Counted from the stretch's first letter, positions 10,515-23,500 are shown. The stretch: 64,000 nt of DNA from Cunninghamia lanceolata (GCA_027924645.1 BSBN01000254.1:17554501-17618500); one strand, 5' to 3'. The notes: a model not told the origin generated them from the sequence alone. Program-made: numbers and translations.

Positions 10515-12391
10515 GCAGAGCAAGAATTTTTCTTTGACCAGTCTTTTAATAATTGGATGGAAATGTTGAGATCTATCATTTCATGTGATTATGGTAACTC
10601 ATATTTGGCCTCGTCAGGAGAGTGGACGGAGAGTATCTAAAGATGGTAGTTTTTTGTTTTATTTGGTCAAATAATGGTAAGGTGGTGGGGGAAGGATGGG
10701 TAGATAACTTTTCAAGGGTTTAATTCAACTCCATGACTGATTTAGAACTACAGGGCTAGAGCACTAATAGACATCTAAATGTCTCTTCATGAGACCAGTT
10801 AAGCGATGGATGGGGAGGGAGGATATAGGCACTGGTAGCCATTTTTAAATCCTCGTGTTAGTTGAATTATTTCTTAGCATGTGATAGGTGGAGATCTAAT
10901 CATTCAACTAAGAGGATCGTTGGATGTGATTGTAATTTTAAGTCTCTTCTAGCTCAACCATTTACTCCCTTGGCTTATTTATATGCTTTTTTGGATTTTG
11001 TGGACACGTACATTAAGCTGAGATCCTCCAATAGTCTGGTTAACATCCCTAAATAGGTGTTAATGGTAACTTACCAAGGCTATTTTTGAAGGTACATGTC
11101 TCTAGTGTGCCCATGACCATCAAGGGGATGTGTTAAGAATTGAAACTAGATTTTATCGTAGGCTTCTTAATTGATGCTTTCTTAGATTGTATCCTCCCTT
11201 GATTTCTTCAGAGGCTAGCAGGAATGAAAGTGTTAGGTTTTTATTCTTTTAAGGTGACGGATGTCACTTCTCTATGTGGACAATCGATGTGAACTTTAAT
11301 TCACATCCCAGATCATTAAATAGTAGATGCGCCTCCTTGCCTATTTAGGGACTTCCATAAGATGGTTTTTTATGCACCTCATTCCCAATCATTGTTTCTT
11401 CTCTGGAGGTCAAGTTTCGTAGCTTCATTAAGCCTACTCTATTTAATTTTGTGGCTTTTGTTTTATTGGGTGCAGGTACGAAGGTCTTATGGAGGGTGAA
11501 GTTACAAATCACATAATTATATTCCAACCTTATCCTTGGGAACTAGTGATAAGGGGAAGAGTGAGCATTTTAGTTTTGAATCAGATTTTTGAGATAGATT
11601 ACACATTATCTCAATTTGTTGTTAGAAATATCTACAACCAAAAGTGGCTTAATGGCTCGTTGCATCGTGAGATAAGATGGTTTTACATTGTATCTATTTT
11701 CCTTTCCAATTTGATGGATATCATTCTTGATGCCAACTATGTCCTCCCCATTGCTATGGGATTGGTTAATAAGAAAAAGTTTAGTGTGGACCACTAGAAT
11801 GCTGCTATGCAGAATTATGATATTTTGGTTGGTGATGCATTGATTGGAAGGCTTTTCCCACTGCACCAGCTCTACATTATCATGGCATATGAATGACTCT
11901 ACATGACGATGCAGAGGGCTCTGATCTGTGGATGCATAAATGAGCTTGAGAGATCAATCAAAGGGCACTCTTTCATAGTGCCAAAGCTACTAAGTGTTCA
12001 ATGCAAAAAGGTGTTCATGGCTATCAAGTTTCTTTGCTTGCATGCTGTAGGCCAAGATCCACACCTCCCAAGGAATTTAGATGCCCTAGACACTAATTTA
12101 GACATAGATGAGGACTTTGAGCATAATGATGAAGATGATCCCATGGCAGAGGTAAGTGGTGTGGTTGGTCTGGTGGTATTGGGTGGTGTTTAGGTGATTA
12201 ATTAAGTGTTGTTTTAATGTTTGTTTGATAGCCCCATTAGTGGATACACCATGAGTTTTGACTGGCTATGTATTTATCATTTTTTCGCTGGTTGAATCTG
12301 GGATCTGTTATCCCCATTTTGTATTCCGACTGTTTATTTTGATCAATACAAGTCTGAGGGCTCTCCCCTCTTTTTTCTTTAAAAAAACATT
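10515..12391 (+). other. LINE 3' region and tail
   Basis: No known domain follows the RNase H. Short open stretches occur at 11489-11797 and 11903-12193; the latter encodes an acidic C-terminal segment and has no family I recognise. The sequence ends in a CAATACAAGTCTGAGGGCTC...TTTAAAAAAAC tail of the kind seen at plant L1 3' ends. I take the whole stretch as LINE 3' sequence, but a boundary with other repeats inside it cannot be excluded. Confidence 0.5.
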
Positions 12392-15000
12392 AACAAAATA
12401 AATGCCTTTGGAAAAGATAAGATAGGTGTTAAAATGTAATCTCTCCTTGAAAATTATTAGGATAACAAAACCAGCTTGAAAAAACAAATAAAGAACATAA
12501 TTTAATTACTAATTGAATGCTCGAGAATAATTATAGTTTACCTTACCAATCATATTTGTATTCTAAAAAGAATAAGATAAAACCATTCTAAAATAGAAAT
12601 TTTGAGCTACAAATTTAGACATTCATTGATATAATAGGTTACACAAATTGTTATTCATGTGGTGTACAAGAATGCAGAATAGAAATATTAGTTTGAAGCA
12701 ATTCTTCAACACACATCTCCATTAGAAAATTGATGTAGATGCACAAATATTCTTTACATATATCATGTGCACAATAACACACAAAAGATCAAAGCATGCA
12801 AAAGTTTGAAAGAATTTGCAACACCCTTGCTTTGGTCAGTTTTTCGTAACATGAAGAACAGACCCTTAATTTTAATTGCCATTTCACTCAATTCATAATA
12901 TTGGATTACAAGGTATCTAAGAAAGGTTAGACAATGTCAAAAATGATGATTAAAAGTTCAAATCATCTTTCCATGCTATTATTGATAGATAAGAAAGAAA
13001 CAATGAATCTTTACTACAAATATTCTGAGAACAAATGTTCATCCTATTGGGGCTATCAGCCAGATGCCTGCAAAGAAATCTAAATCTAACAATATAAAGA
13101 TGAATGAATGTTTGGGCTTGTCTAATAAGCCGCACACATAATAAATGGCTATAATTCAAATTAATTTGTTAGTTAACAAATATTATGAAGAAAACATGAA
13201 GATTAAATAAAAGAAAACAACAAATCACTAGATAAATATCCTCAAGCATCTGCAAGCACATGGCCATGTGAAAATGTTGCTCTATCTAACTTTTATCATA
13301 CCAAAACCCTATATGAATATTTGAATGTACACACAAGCCTTGGATGGGCCTGAATGCAGGGCTTGCCATCACAAATGGATACCTATGTTCAAGCTAAAAG
13401 GACACTCTTGATTTGTCTAGGTCTACCTCAAACACACAAGGGAAAATACATAACCTAACAGATAACTACATAAATCAAAGACAGTTGTATATAAAGCAAG
13501 CTCAAATACATACAAAATATCAAGTACTACCTTGAACTGAACAAATAATTGTTATAGCTATTATATGCATAGGCTTTCAATCCCATCTCGTTTTATATAC
13601 CAATTCCAATCTCAATACTAGAATAGAGATATGTCATGGCTTTAAGACTCAAATTTATTATATCTGGTGGATTGCCTATTTGCAATCCTTGTACCAAAAT
13701 CACTAACCTTTCAATGTCCCTTTCAATGTTAATGCAGCTCCAAAATATCTGGCCTATCTTTTCAGGCCTTGTGGACAAAGCTCCATGTCCCCTCCTTCAT
13801 TTTAACCAAATGGATTACCACTACCAACTGATGAAAGTGAACTTTTAGAAGACAGCTGAAGACCTCCAAAATTGCTAAAAAGTTCATCACTGGGAAATGA
13901 CCCAGAAGACAAGTTGTTACTAGGAGGCATGGCTCCATATTGCCTATAAAAAAACCAAAAAAAATTAAAACTCATTTGATTCAATAAGAAACATATTCTT
14001 GATCAAAATCTAAATTATAGAGATTTAGAAAATCACACATCACAAAATGATATCTTGTCAAATCTTAAGCAAAAAGCTAAAAACTCACACTTGCTTTGGA
14101 ACCTGCTAGCCCATGAAATATTCTACAAAAGCAACAGTACCAAAAACATAATTGAAAACATCCGTCCAAAGTCTTTATGTTAACTACTTTTTAGCAACAT
14201 AGTTGAAAAGGGTAAAGAAAGCAGGTGATAGATAATAGCAGGTGTTCAGAAAAGAAAATTTTCAAGATGATAGAAAAAATTCTAAAAACATGTTACAATA
14301 CTATAATAGCAATTGGCTACCAGATCATTACTGTGAATAACTCACAGTATACTATATTCATCACTTCCAAAAACTACCTGATTTGCTTATGGCAATAGAT
14401 TCCACTTATAACTCAACCACAAATTATGCTCGATACCTGCACTGGAAATTTGACCAGGATTTCCCATTTGCTCTTAAAGTTAATAGTGGCCAGCAATTCA
14501 ATCCATCACATAAAGTTCTTGTTCCTCACCTTCTGAGTTTCACTCACCCAAAACTACTGTCAATTGTCTGGGTAAATATTTATCTTCCACAGTACAGCCC
14601 ATGAAATATGATTTTTAAGTATAGTGCACTTCTATAAAAGTTAGTACTCAATATTGTTGTTCATATATTCAACCTCCCCAATATTCTTTTGAAGACTGAA
14701 GTGTAAACTATGATAACCAGACCTAACAATCATTCTAATTTCCAATGGTAGACTTTTCAACACTACAACCCATTTGAACTATGATTTTTACTAATTAGGT
14801 AAACTACAATAATTAGCCTTGTAAGCTTGGGGAAAAACTTAAGAATGTAGTATTAACCAAAAATTAAACAATCATTCCAAAGATGTGACACCACAAGCCT
14901 AGAGTAATTAATTTATGGTAATAGAACAGAACTAACCAACACTCAAATATGTCTCTTTACATTCTACGTTATATTTTTCATATACCCCAAATTCACAAAC
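12392..15000. other. AT-rich sequence without a clear gene
   Basis: No long frame, no transposon domain and no paired repeat is seen. The only coding-like segment is the candidate terminal exon at 13802-13943. A short segment near 14100-14131 (minus strand, bounded by TTTGTAG and GTGTGAG) could be a further exon, but its phase does not clearly fit. Confidence 0.5.
13802..13943 (-). pseudogene. Candidate 3'-terminal exon of a host gene
   Basis: On the minus strand a T-rich stretch ending TTTATAG is followed by an open segment Q-Y-G-A-M-P-P-S-N-N-L...F-G-G-L-Q-L-S-S-K...G-S-G-N-P-F-G and a TAA stop at 13802-13804. The Ser/Gly/Asn-rich tail looks like the C-terminus of a plant trafficking- or RNA-type protein, but I cannot name a family. 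The proposed splice acceptor is reasonable. Upstream exons are not convincingly found, so it may be a gene fragment or chance. The type is set to pseudogene because no complete gene can be shown. Confidence 0.3.
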
Positions 15001-15190
15001 TGTTAGATTATAAGCATGATGTTGTCATTGCTGGTAACAAAGGGTAAAGACATAGTTGTATTGGTCTAGAGAGATTCTGTAAGGGGTAAAGATACAGTTA
15101 GGACAGAGTTGCTAAGTGTTCTGGAGAAGTTGCTAAGTGTGATATGAAGTTTTCTAGGTGTCATGTGGATAAGGATAACAAAGAATAAAG

Positions 15191-16070
15191 TGCTGGAAAA
15201 TTAGGTATCTCAACCTTGCAAAATTTTCCATTATTAATTTTTATTTGTCATTTAATATTTTCCCACAGTTGGTTATAATTCTATTTAGCTCTAGCATAAA
15301 AAAAGGGTGTTTGAATTTTTAGTTGGCACTTATGCCACATGTCGGTGCCTTGAAAATGATTTATTAGTTGTCAAAAGATGCCCACTTAGTAGTATATTAT
15401 GGAAGGGCAGTTTTTAGCAATATTGTGACAAATTCTACGAGAATTGTATGGGTCAAAAATAGGGGTGAATATTTTGGACGTGAGAGCCTAATTTTAGACT
15501 AGAATCTCATTTTTTTGGGTACTACACCTTATGAGAAGTTTTGCACGTGGTTTTGAAAACCACATAATGGTTTCTTGGTTGTGAGAGGTCTATAAATTGA
15601 AGGCTTGAGGAGAAGTTTGTGTGAGGAGAGTTTTATGCAAGGTTATGCTATCAGTTTTTCCTCCAGAAGAGCAAGATGTAAATCTCCATGTTAAGGCTTT
15701 GAGTGTGCAAGTGTATTGTAACATGTTTGAGATTAATATATTGGTTCAATGCTTTGGAGTGTGGGGTTTTTTACCTGAAAGGGTTTTCCCCACGTATATT
15801 GGTGTCTCTTCTCTTCTGTCTATCTTTCTTTTATTATTCTTCTTTTTATTTTCTTAAAGTTTTCATTTATATGCCATTATGTTGCTGAAATTTATTTAGA
15901 TCTATAAGCTACATTATCTTTCCTCTAAGGGTTAATAAGATGGGAAATCAACTATGTATGTTTCCTCTTTAAGGGCATAGTAGTATGTGCTTGTATCAAG
16001 TTATTGATTATCTATTTAAGTAAAATATAGAATGTTGTAAGGTGCATGATGGGTTCTCTATTCCCTTTCA
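15191..16070 (+). repeat. 5' LTR of the non-coding copia-type element
   Basis: Partner of 50594-51479. TG...CA ends; a TCTATAAATTG TATA-like box lies near 15590. Confidence 0.93.
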
Positions 16071-16072
16071 AT

Positions 16073-16085
16073 TGGTATTAGAGCT
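16073..16085 (+). other. Primer-binding site (initiator tRNA-Met type)
   Basis: TGGTATTAGAGCT starts two bases after the LTR. It matches TGGTATCAGAGC(T) apart from one C-to-T change. Confidence 0.88.
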
Positions 16086-18005
16086 ACGGTGGTTCCATGG
16101 TTACATGAGATTGCATGGGTTGGTTCCATGGTGTTTAAGGTTTTGGGTATTTCTTCTATTGTGATTTTTTAGCTTGGAAAGCTTGAGGGAATTTGTAGGA
16201 AGGAATTTGTTTATTATTAATCCTTGTTTGAGTGGAAGTCCTATAGTTGATCTTATTTTCAAGTTACAATAGACATTTGAAGGATGGAAAAGACAGAGTA
16301 TTATGGAGTTGATCATGTAGTTAGATTTAATATGATATTGATCTGGAGCTTTTGTTTGATAGTTTGTAATAACTCTCATGCATGGTGGTTATGTTCTTTC
16401 ATTCTATGGTCATCTACAACAAAGTATTCATGTTGGGTGTTTGTTCTTGGCTCCCTAATCACATGTAGAAACTTGGGTTGTCATGACTATGGTTTAATGT
16501 GCTTATGTTGGGTTCTTAGTTTTAGTCACTAGCATTGGAAGGAATTGTTTTGTTAACCTCAAGTGGATGTAGGCTATGGAGTTGATCATTGGATGATCTA
16601 AAAACTTTTGGAATAGCCTAGCTCCTCCGTATGCTTGTACATGATGGTTGTGGAGTTGGCCTACAAGTGGGCCTGAAGTTCTTGGACCTCTTCTTTCTTT
16701 TGGTTTGTTGTACTTGCATGTCTCAGTTTCATATTGATTTGATCTGAGGGTTTTATAGATTTTTCATTCAAAATCTATAGTTATGCTTATCAATGTTATT
16801 CCATTATTCTAGTTTAGTTGTTATGGTAATTTTACAGATTTGTGGGTCTTCCAAATGATAAGTGGATATGGATTTGCATGTATGTCAGTGACATGGTGGT
16901 TTTGTAGGTTTTTCATAGTTAATCAAAACTTGTGGTTTTGTAGATTTGCAAATAAACTATTTTTTAGATTATGATTCCTCGGGGGTGTTTCAGGATGTAA
17001 GATAGTTGCAGGTTCGCATGTATGCTTCGTGCATGGTGTGATGAGGTTATAGCTTCTTCAGCGTGGAGATGTTGGTATGTGATTAGTCACTCATCATTTC
17101 TACAATATTTGCTTGATAGGTTCTTTTACTCATATGTGGACTTGTTTGGCAAATTAGATCTATGGTTGATTTGGTGTTTGAGTCTTGTGGTGTACATGTT
17201 ATCTTCCTGTTATATCAGTTTGCGGGTTACTAATGTGATGATGAGTTTGCATGTTTCATGTTTGGAATTTACGAGTTATGCAGTTTTGTGGGCTAATCAC
17301 CTATTTGATTGCAGTGGGATGACTTGGACGTGGACTATCTATATCCACAAGAACTATCTATCTCCACAAGATTGATTTAGTATTTATGTAGACTTTGTTA
17401 GTTGGCCTTGTCTGTGGTCATTTGTGCATTGGTATGTTGTATTTGGATGAGATGATGGATGATTAGAGTCCCTAGATAGCTGGTTATTATGACTTTTAGC
17501 ATGTTTATCATGATGTCATGGATAGCTTGGCTACACAGTTTAGTGTGGGATTTTGACAATGATGGTTTAATCTTCTTGACTTGGAGATATTGGTTCTACT
17601 TTATTATTTTGTACTATTGATCTTGCAAGTGAAGTATTTGATTATGTTAAAGCCATGGATTATCTTCATTGAGAGGATGGCTATCATAATGCCTTGATAA
17701 GGTTGGCATCACAATTTCAATGGGATCTTTGGCAGTGATGTGGATCTATCACTTGGTGATGGATGATCTTCTACAGTGATTGTAGGTGTCATGGTAAGAC
17801 TTTTGGATTATGATTCGTATATGCTTTGAAATTATTTTGACATCTTAAGTTCCATTGTTAGAGGATAGTTATCTTCATGTGATTGGAGATGGTATTGTGC
17901 CATGATGGATTATTATTTCTAAGATTGGAGTTTTGGCATGATGGTGCCCCTTTGGCAAGATCTATTCATTAGAGCAAGTAGTGATCTCCTAGGAGGAGAT
18001 GTTAT
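16086..18005 (+). other. Internal region, left part, of the non-coding element
   Basis: T/G-rich sequence with only short open stretches (16284-16532, 17022-17375) and no retroelement domain on either strand. It ends with the target duplication GTTAT (18001-18005) of the Athila-like element; the right part resumes at 48914. Confidence 0.75.
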
Positions 18006-19296
18006 TGATGAGTGCCAAATTGCACTCATGAAATACATCTTTTTGCCTCTCTTTTTCCCCTTTCTCAGTTCATCTTCCTTGTGTCTGCACCCAAATAAGT
18101 TAGCAAGATTGTTCTATTTTGTGATTAATTAAGATAGATTACTTAAGATTAGAATTTTTGTTTAGGTGACTAATGTGCGTGGGATTAATGGAAAAATGCA
18201 GAACTTCTCTCTCTTTTTGAATCAACAGGTGTAGATGCTAGGAATAGCGATTTTGTACATCTCTGGAGATCATCTTCAATGATCTCTGGAGACAATAACA
18301 AAGAATAGTGACACCTGAAGTTTTGAAGATATGGGGAATGCTTCTCTGGAGCTCTGCAAGAGCCTGGAGTATCTCTGGAGCTGCAGACAAGAACAGCTAT
18401 CTCCAGTGCCTCCTAAGAATAGGGCATGTTTCCAAGTAGAGCTGCCGACCAGACACTTTCAGCAACGATCTTAATACCCCTCACTTCACTCAAATCATCA
18501 CCTGAGTGGTGAAGGGTCAACTATCAGTTAAACTGCTGAAGTTTTATCTTTTCAAAGATTTTGCATGAGTTACAAATTGAACTAATCCAATATCCTTATT
18601 TTCAGGGCTTTGATGCCCAAGTGTACTAAGACTTAAACTTAGACCTCTGAGTGGACTTCTATTCCACTCAAGTCTACCTTTCTCGCATGGTGATTTTTCA
18701 TAAGTTAGATAGTTAAGTACAAATAAGAGATGGTATCATCTCATAGAAAGACTGGTAGATAAGTTTAGTGATATATCATCACTCATTTTTATATATACTC
18801 TTAGAAATAGTAATAGAACAACAATGATAAAATTATTCTGATTCTTGGAGATCTCAGTTCTGTTATAGCCATATTTTCATGAATGTAGAAATGAATGAAT
18901 TGGACTGAATTTAGTTTTGATCATCTTTTGTGCTGATTTCCTACTATAGCCTTTAGCCTCAAGGGTGTGGAGAAAGGGCCCACTCTCACCACTTAGGCAG
19001 GAGGCTAGTATCACTATTCTATTGTTTCAATTTTCTCTTATAAAGGTGTTTCCTGTTTTAATAGATAGATGCATGTTGTTGTTTCTTTTCTTTGAGTATA
19101 TTTTCTATTTTATTCTATTTTCTAGTATTCATTACATTTATTCAACAAGTAGATAGATTAATCTTTCTTTTAAAAATTAGGACTAGCTATAAACTAGTAA
19201 CTATAGAATCCCTAGTTGCAGACAGCCGTGGAAACAGCCCTGGTTCTTTGACATCTAAAAATAGATTAAATGATGAGGTACAGTGACACCTTGTCA
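18006..19296 (+). repeat. 5' LTR of the Athila-like element
   Basis: Same length as the 3' copy at 47618-48908. A TTTTTATATATACTC TATA-like box lies near 18788. Several CTCTGGAG words repeat between 18258 and 18385. A short frame near 18965 is only LTR sequence. Confidence 0.95.
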
Positions 19297-19300
19297 TTTT

Positions 19301-19318
19301 TGGCGCCGTTGCCAGGGA
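19301..19318 (+). other. Primer-binding site, tRNA-Asp type
   Basis: TGGCGCCGTTGCCAGGGA follows the LTR after TTTT. It complements the 3' end of plant tRNA-Asp(GTC) as I recall it, with one mismatch (CAGGGA for CGGGGA). Confidence 0.85.
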
Positions 19319-19373
19319 TAAGTTTGTGTTAATTAGGGACACTGAGTTAAAATAGTTTTTAGAATAGATCTGT

Positions 19374-20990
19374 ATGGTTAGAGCTAGAGATCTAAAAGGA
19401 AGATATATTAATTAAACACCCCAACAACACACCATAGGGGAAAGCAGTGAGGTGGTACAAAATCTTGTTGAAGAAGGAAACCTAGATCTTAATTTGGAAC
19501 CTGCACTTCAAAACAGCAATCCCTTAGATCCTCTAGACATTCCACTTGCCAATTACATCCAGGAATTACAACAAGAAGTTGAGGCAGATCCTTTGGTAGA
19601 AAATAATTTCCTAGAACCTTAGGAAGAAGAACTAGTACTAAACATGGAAAATGATGATCATGGGGAAGAGGAAAATCAGGCTCCAAGAACCTTCTCTTAT
19701 CCTATTGTTTTGGCTGCTGGAGACAATGCTCCTATGAAGAATATCTCACCAGCACATCTACCAAATTTTAGAGGACTTTCTTCTGAGGATCCAGATCAGT
19801 TTTTGTTTGAATTCAAAGTAGTCTGCCAAACTTACGATTATGGATCAGATAACCAGAAACTCAAATTGTTCCCTTCAACCCTGAAAGATTCTACGATGAG
19901 ATGATTTATGGGTTTACCCCAGGGTTCTATCCATTCTTGGGATCAAATGGAAACAGAGTTTTTGGAAAAATACCAAGATTATTGCAGATCTAGTAATAAA
20001 AATGAAGAATTGTTCAAAATTAGGCAGGGGGAGGAAGAATCCTTAGAAGACTATGTGGATAGGTTTAATTTTGCCTTGAGAAGGTATGGCAATCCAATGG
20101 ATCACTCCTTGGCCAGAACCCTGTTTATAAAAGAATTGGATAAAGAATCAAAGCAAGTACTAGACCTAATGGGAAAAGGGAACATTAACAAAATGGAAAT
20201 ACCTCATATAGAGGAACTCTGTAGGAACTATTCCAGAACCCAAGATGGAGTAAGGTCATCCAAAACTTTTAAAGGGAAGAATGAAATAGGACAGTTGATG
20301 GAGGAAATTGCAAATCTAAAAATAGACATTCTGGTCCAACTAAATACCACATTGGATGGCATTCAAGAAAAAACCATAATGACTGATCAAAACAGAGCGA
20401 CTGAACCGCTCTCCATCTATTGTCCTAGGTGTAGAAACAAACACTTGTTGAGAGAATGTCCCTTGGACAAATCAGAGATTTGTTAGATTTGTGATAGGGA
20501 ACATCCTACCAGTCAATGTAGTCAACTTCCATCCTTGAAAAGATTGAGTAAAAAGAATGATGAGATAGAAGAGGAGTTGAACTATGTGGGATAAAAACAA
20601 ACCAGAAATTTCCCTTATAATCAGTATCCGAACCAGTCTTCTTATAGGGGTCCTTCTAATTGGGGAAATAATTAGTGGAATCCAACTTGGCATGGCCCTC
20701 AAAATAATCCTCCTTGGGGATAGCAAGATTGGCCAAGTCACCATTGGCAAAACCAAAACTAGCAAAACAGCCTTGGGGAAATCAACAGTGGCCACCATAG
20801 TTTGGATCACAAAACATGCAACCTCAATGGGATCCTCAACAGGGATATCATCAACAATACCAAGGACAATCTAGACGTTTCCAACCTCAACAGAAAGCTT
20901 TACTAACTGGATCCTCCAACACACAGGGTCAAACACAAAATAAACCAGGTAGTCAACCACCTTTACCAGCTTAGCCTATACCAAACCCAT
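19374..20990 (+). pseudogene. Athila-like gag
   Basis: The frame opens at the ATG at 19374 and reaches the retrotransposon gag domain at about 19760-20240 (N-F-R-G-L-S-S-E-D-P-D-Q-F-L ... F-L-E-K-Y). Two zinc knuckles, both of the shorter CX2CX3HX4C spacing, follow at about 20420-20520. The downstream part is rich in N, Q, P and W and is then frame-shifted. Stops include TAA near 19410, TAG near 19620, TGA at 19905 and TAG at 20484. Many of the later stops sit where CAG would be expected. Confidence 0.88.
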
Positions 20991-21016
20991 GAAATAAACA
21001 GGAAGCAGCTGTCTAC

Positions 21017-22080
21017 ATGACAGAGAAAGAAAATCTAGCTGGAATTAATGCTATATATTTAAATAATCTCCAGCTGCGTTCTAGGAAAGCATTCCCAAGA
21101 CCCTCTCCTCCAACTATAGTTGAAATAACTAATGACGAGGAACCTAAAAATCCATCCAATCAACCCCCAAAGGAGATTACTAACGAAAAAGTGCTAGAAA
21201 AATCATCTATAGACAACTCTGGAGTTACTCCTAAAAGGCTGGCTCCAGAGAACAGTCTTGAACACAATTCTGATAAGAGCTCCGGAGATGGAAAAGCTAG
21301 CACCATATCCAGAACAACTTAAACAGAATGCTCCCCAGAGAAATATTCGACAAAAATAAATCCAAACCAATTAGGAATCAGAACTTTTACAAGAAATCAA
21401 GCAGCTAAACATTGAAATTCCTCTTCTCCAGGCAATCAGAGATGTACCGGAACTAAATCAGTTCATCAAATAGTATTGTATCAAAACACAAGGTAGAAAG
21501 AGAAGCTTTCCCTCCACAATACAAGTGGAAGGAAAAGTAGTGGATCTATTGATGGGAGAAATTCTCCTCCCAAAATATGGAGACCCTGGAAATCCTGTCA
21601 TAACGGTTTTCATCTCAGGGGTAGAAATTTCAAATGTTCTGGTTGATTTAGGAGCAGCAATTAATGTGATGACAGTTCATACAATGGACAGGTTAGCTCT
21701 ATCAGGTATCCAATCCACAACTACAATTCTTCAACTTGTTGATCAGTCAGTAGCTGTTCCAAAGGGAGTAATCACTGATGTACCTGTTGTGATAGATTCA
21801 TGGGAATTCCCAGTGTATTTCTTAATACTAGAACATAGAAACCAGAGAAATGCTTATCTGCTGATTTTAGAAAGACCATGGCTGGCTACTGCAGCAGCAT
21901 CTATTGATTGTCAAACTGGGGATATGGTCATTTCTAATGGGATAGATCTAAAGAAAATATCTTTGTATCCTCCAGCTAAACCATCGGTGCATTACACAGG
22001 AAGAGTATGGGTGGATGAACCAGAGAACATGGACAACAGTGCCTCATTAGCTATGGTAACCATTAGCGAACATTTGGGAG
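21017..22080 (+). pseudogene. Athila-like linker and aspartic protease (5' portion of pol)
   Basis: An E/N/P-rich linker (21017-21322) precedes a protease domain in the frame from 21525. The active-site motif is V-D-L-G-A-A-I-N-V-M (about 21640), the D-L-G-A type used by Athila elements. The flap-side L-I-L-E-R-P-W-L segment is near 21860. The frame is cut at 22080 by the nested element. It continues at 40358 in the same register once the insertion plus one target duplication (18,277 bp) is removed, which independently confirms the insertion point. Confidence 0.9.
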
Positions 22081-22342
22081 TGTTGTTCTTGAAATCAGCT
22101 ACGCTTGTTTTTGTAGACAACCCCCACGAAACTTGTCCGTTTCGTGAATCTACACTCTAAGATCACAAATCGAGAAAAGATTTTCTTGTTCTCGTGTGAG
22201 GTCATTTGACATTTTAAAACTTGTTTGCGACATTCCCTTGAATTGATCTCTCGATTTTCGCAAGGATCATTTAAAGTCATAAACTAGTAAAAATGTCATT
22301 TTGGTTATCTTTAAGAGTTAGTAAAATTTTCAACTCTTAATA

Positions 22343-23500
22343 TGCAAGAGCGGTGAAAAACGCTGCTCCCACATATTATTTTTAGACTTGTTTTTGTTTG
22401 ATGTAGAAGCGGCCTTTTTCATCGCTATTGCATCGTTTTTAAGTTTAATGTGCAAGGGTGGCTAAATTCACCGTCATCGCATGTGTTTTCCATCACATAT
22501 GTTCGAATAGCATTTTTCACCGACGTTACACATTTGTCAATTGTAGTGTCCTAGCGGCCGAAATCGCCACTCGAGCGAGATCTTCAGAATTTTGATGTCG
22601 AGTGCCATTAATGGCCACTCGTGCCAGGCATTTAAAACTCCAATCTCAACCTTTTAAATGTGTTATCACTCCCATTGTTGTCATTTCTTATGCTAAAGCC
22701 TTTTAGTTGATTCACCAATTTTCAACATTCGACCACTTGATCATATGCTCCCGAGTTGTGACGGATCTCGTGTTGAAGATTGAACCTAGGGTTTCAAGTT
22801 TTACAGGTAAGTTTATTGTGTTTCTCTTCCCTGTTTTTTCTCATTGATTGTTTGTGTTGTTAGTTTATCAAGTTTTTTAGGTTTTTTCTGTTGTTTGTGA
22901 GTCATGTTCAGATGGTTTTGGAATGCCATTAGGGTTTATCATTTTATAAATGATGTGTCTTTCATACCAGAAACCTTCACTACCAACCCTCCCGTTGTAT
23001 GTAGAAGCGGCCAAATTCGCCACTAGATCCTCCCAAAACTACCAACGTGCCTATACCCGTGAGGAAACACTTCGAACTAAACCTAGAATCATGTGCTTCA
23101 ACAGAAATTTCCGCCGCCCAAACAGTTTGGTAAACTTTCCACCTGCAATGGCGGTTGTTTCTGCCGCCCCTGCATCAAAAACCCTTGAAGTTACTTACCT
23201 GCATGAGCGGCATTTTTTACTGCTCGAACATACTAACCGATGGATCTCCCGAATGCATGACTGGTGTTTTCATCCGCCCTTACACCGAAACCCAAAATCG
23301 CTTACAACTTGCAAGAGCGTCCAAATTCTCCGCCCGAACACTCGAAGTTTTCACATCACATGTAAAAGCGGTGATTTTGACCGCTCGAACATGACAAATC
23401 AAATCTTCCAAAGAACATGTAGAAACGGCTAAATTCACCGCTTTTACACCTAGAGGTCCTTCTAACTTGCAAGAGCGGCCAATTCACCCACCCAAGCACA
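22343..23500. repeat. Array of about 15 short GCGG...CCGC inverted repeats (5' LTR copy)
   Basis: Degenerate units share a lead word (GCAAGAGCGG, TGTAGAAGCGG or CATGAGCGG), a 5-9 base A/T-rich loop and a CCGCTC-like return arm. Clear ones lie near 22349, 22411, 22554, 22609, 23003, 23100, 23150, 23205, 23365, 23420 and 23470. Spacing is about 50-55 bp within two clusters. Stems are often perfect in the other LTR where this one has C-to-T or G-to-A changes, for example GAGCGG...CCGCTC at the unit near 23205. The array precedes the U3 ORF. Confidence 0.8.

Larger units (their letters stand above)
2210..12391 (+). mobile_element. L1-type LINE (5' truncated by an LTR element), split by a copia insertion
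   Basis: Plus-strand fragments at 2215-3250 and 8271-12391 join into one non-LTR retrotransposon: the pre-RT motif (W-L-K-Q-G-D-H-N-T-N-F-F-H in degenerate form), RT, a zinc-binding region and a C-terminal RNase H as in many plant L1 elements. The 3' end near 12330-12391 has an AATACAAG...CTCTCCCCTC tail followed by a short A run. The endonuclease domain is not present. Reading frames carry many stops and shifts, so the copy is dead. Confidence 0.85.

Noticed and set aside
14100..14131. Second exon upstream of the candidate terminal exon
   Set aside because: Splice-like borders exist, but no reading phase joins it cleanly to 13943 without a stop or a shift, except one weak option.
15001..15200. 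Certain call of a solo LTR at the outermost level
   Set aside because: The ends look right, but flanking 5-bp words differ (CAAAC, TCTTT) and no PBS follows, so it is kept only as probable.
17022..17375. 117-codon frame in the non-coding copia-type element as a protein gene
   Set aside because: No retroelement or other motif; the sequence is T/G-rich with many Trp, Leu and Cys codons, as expected of random reading.
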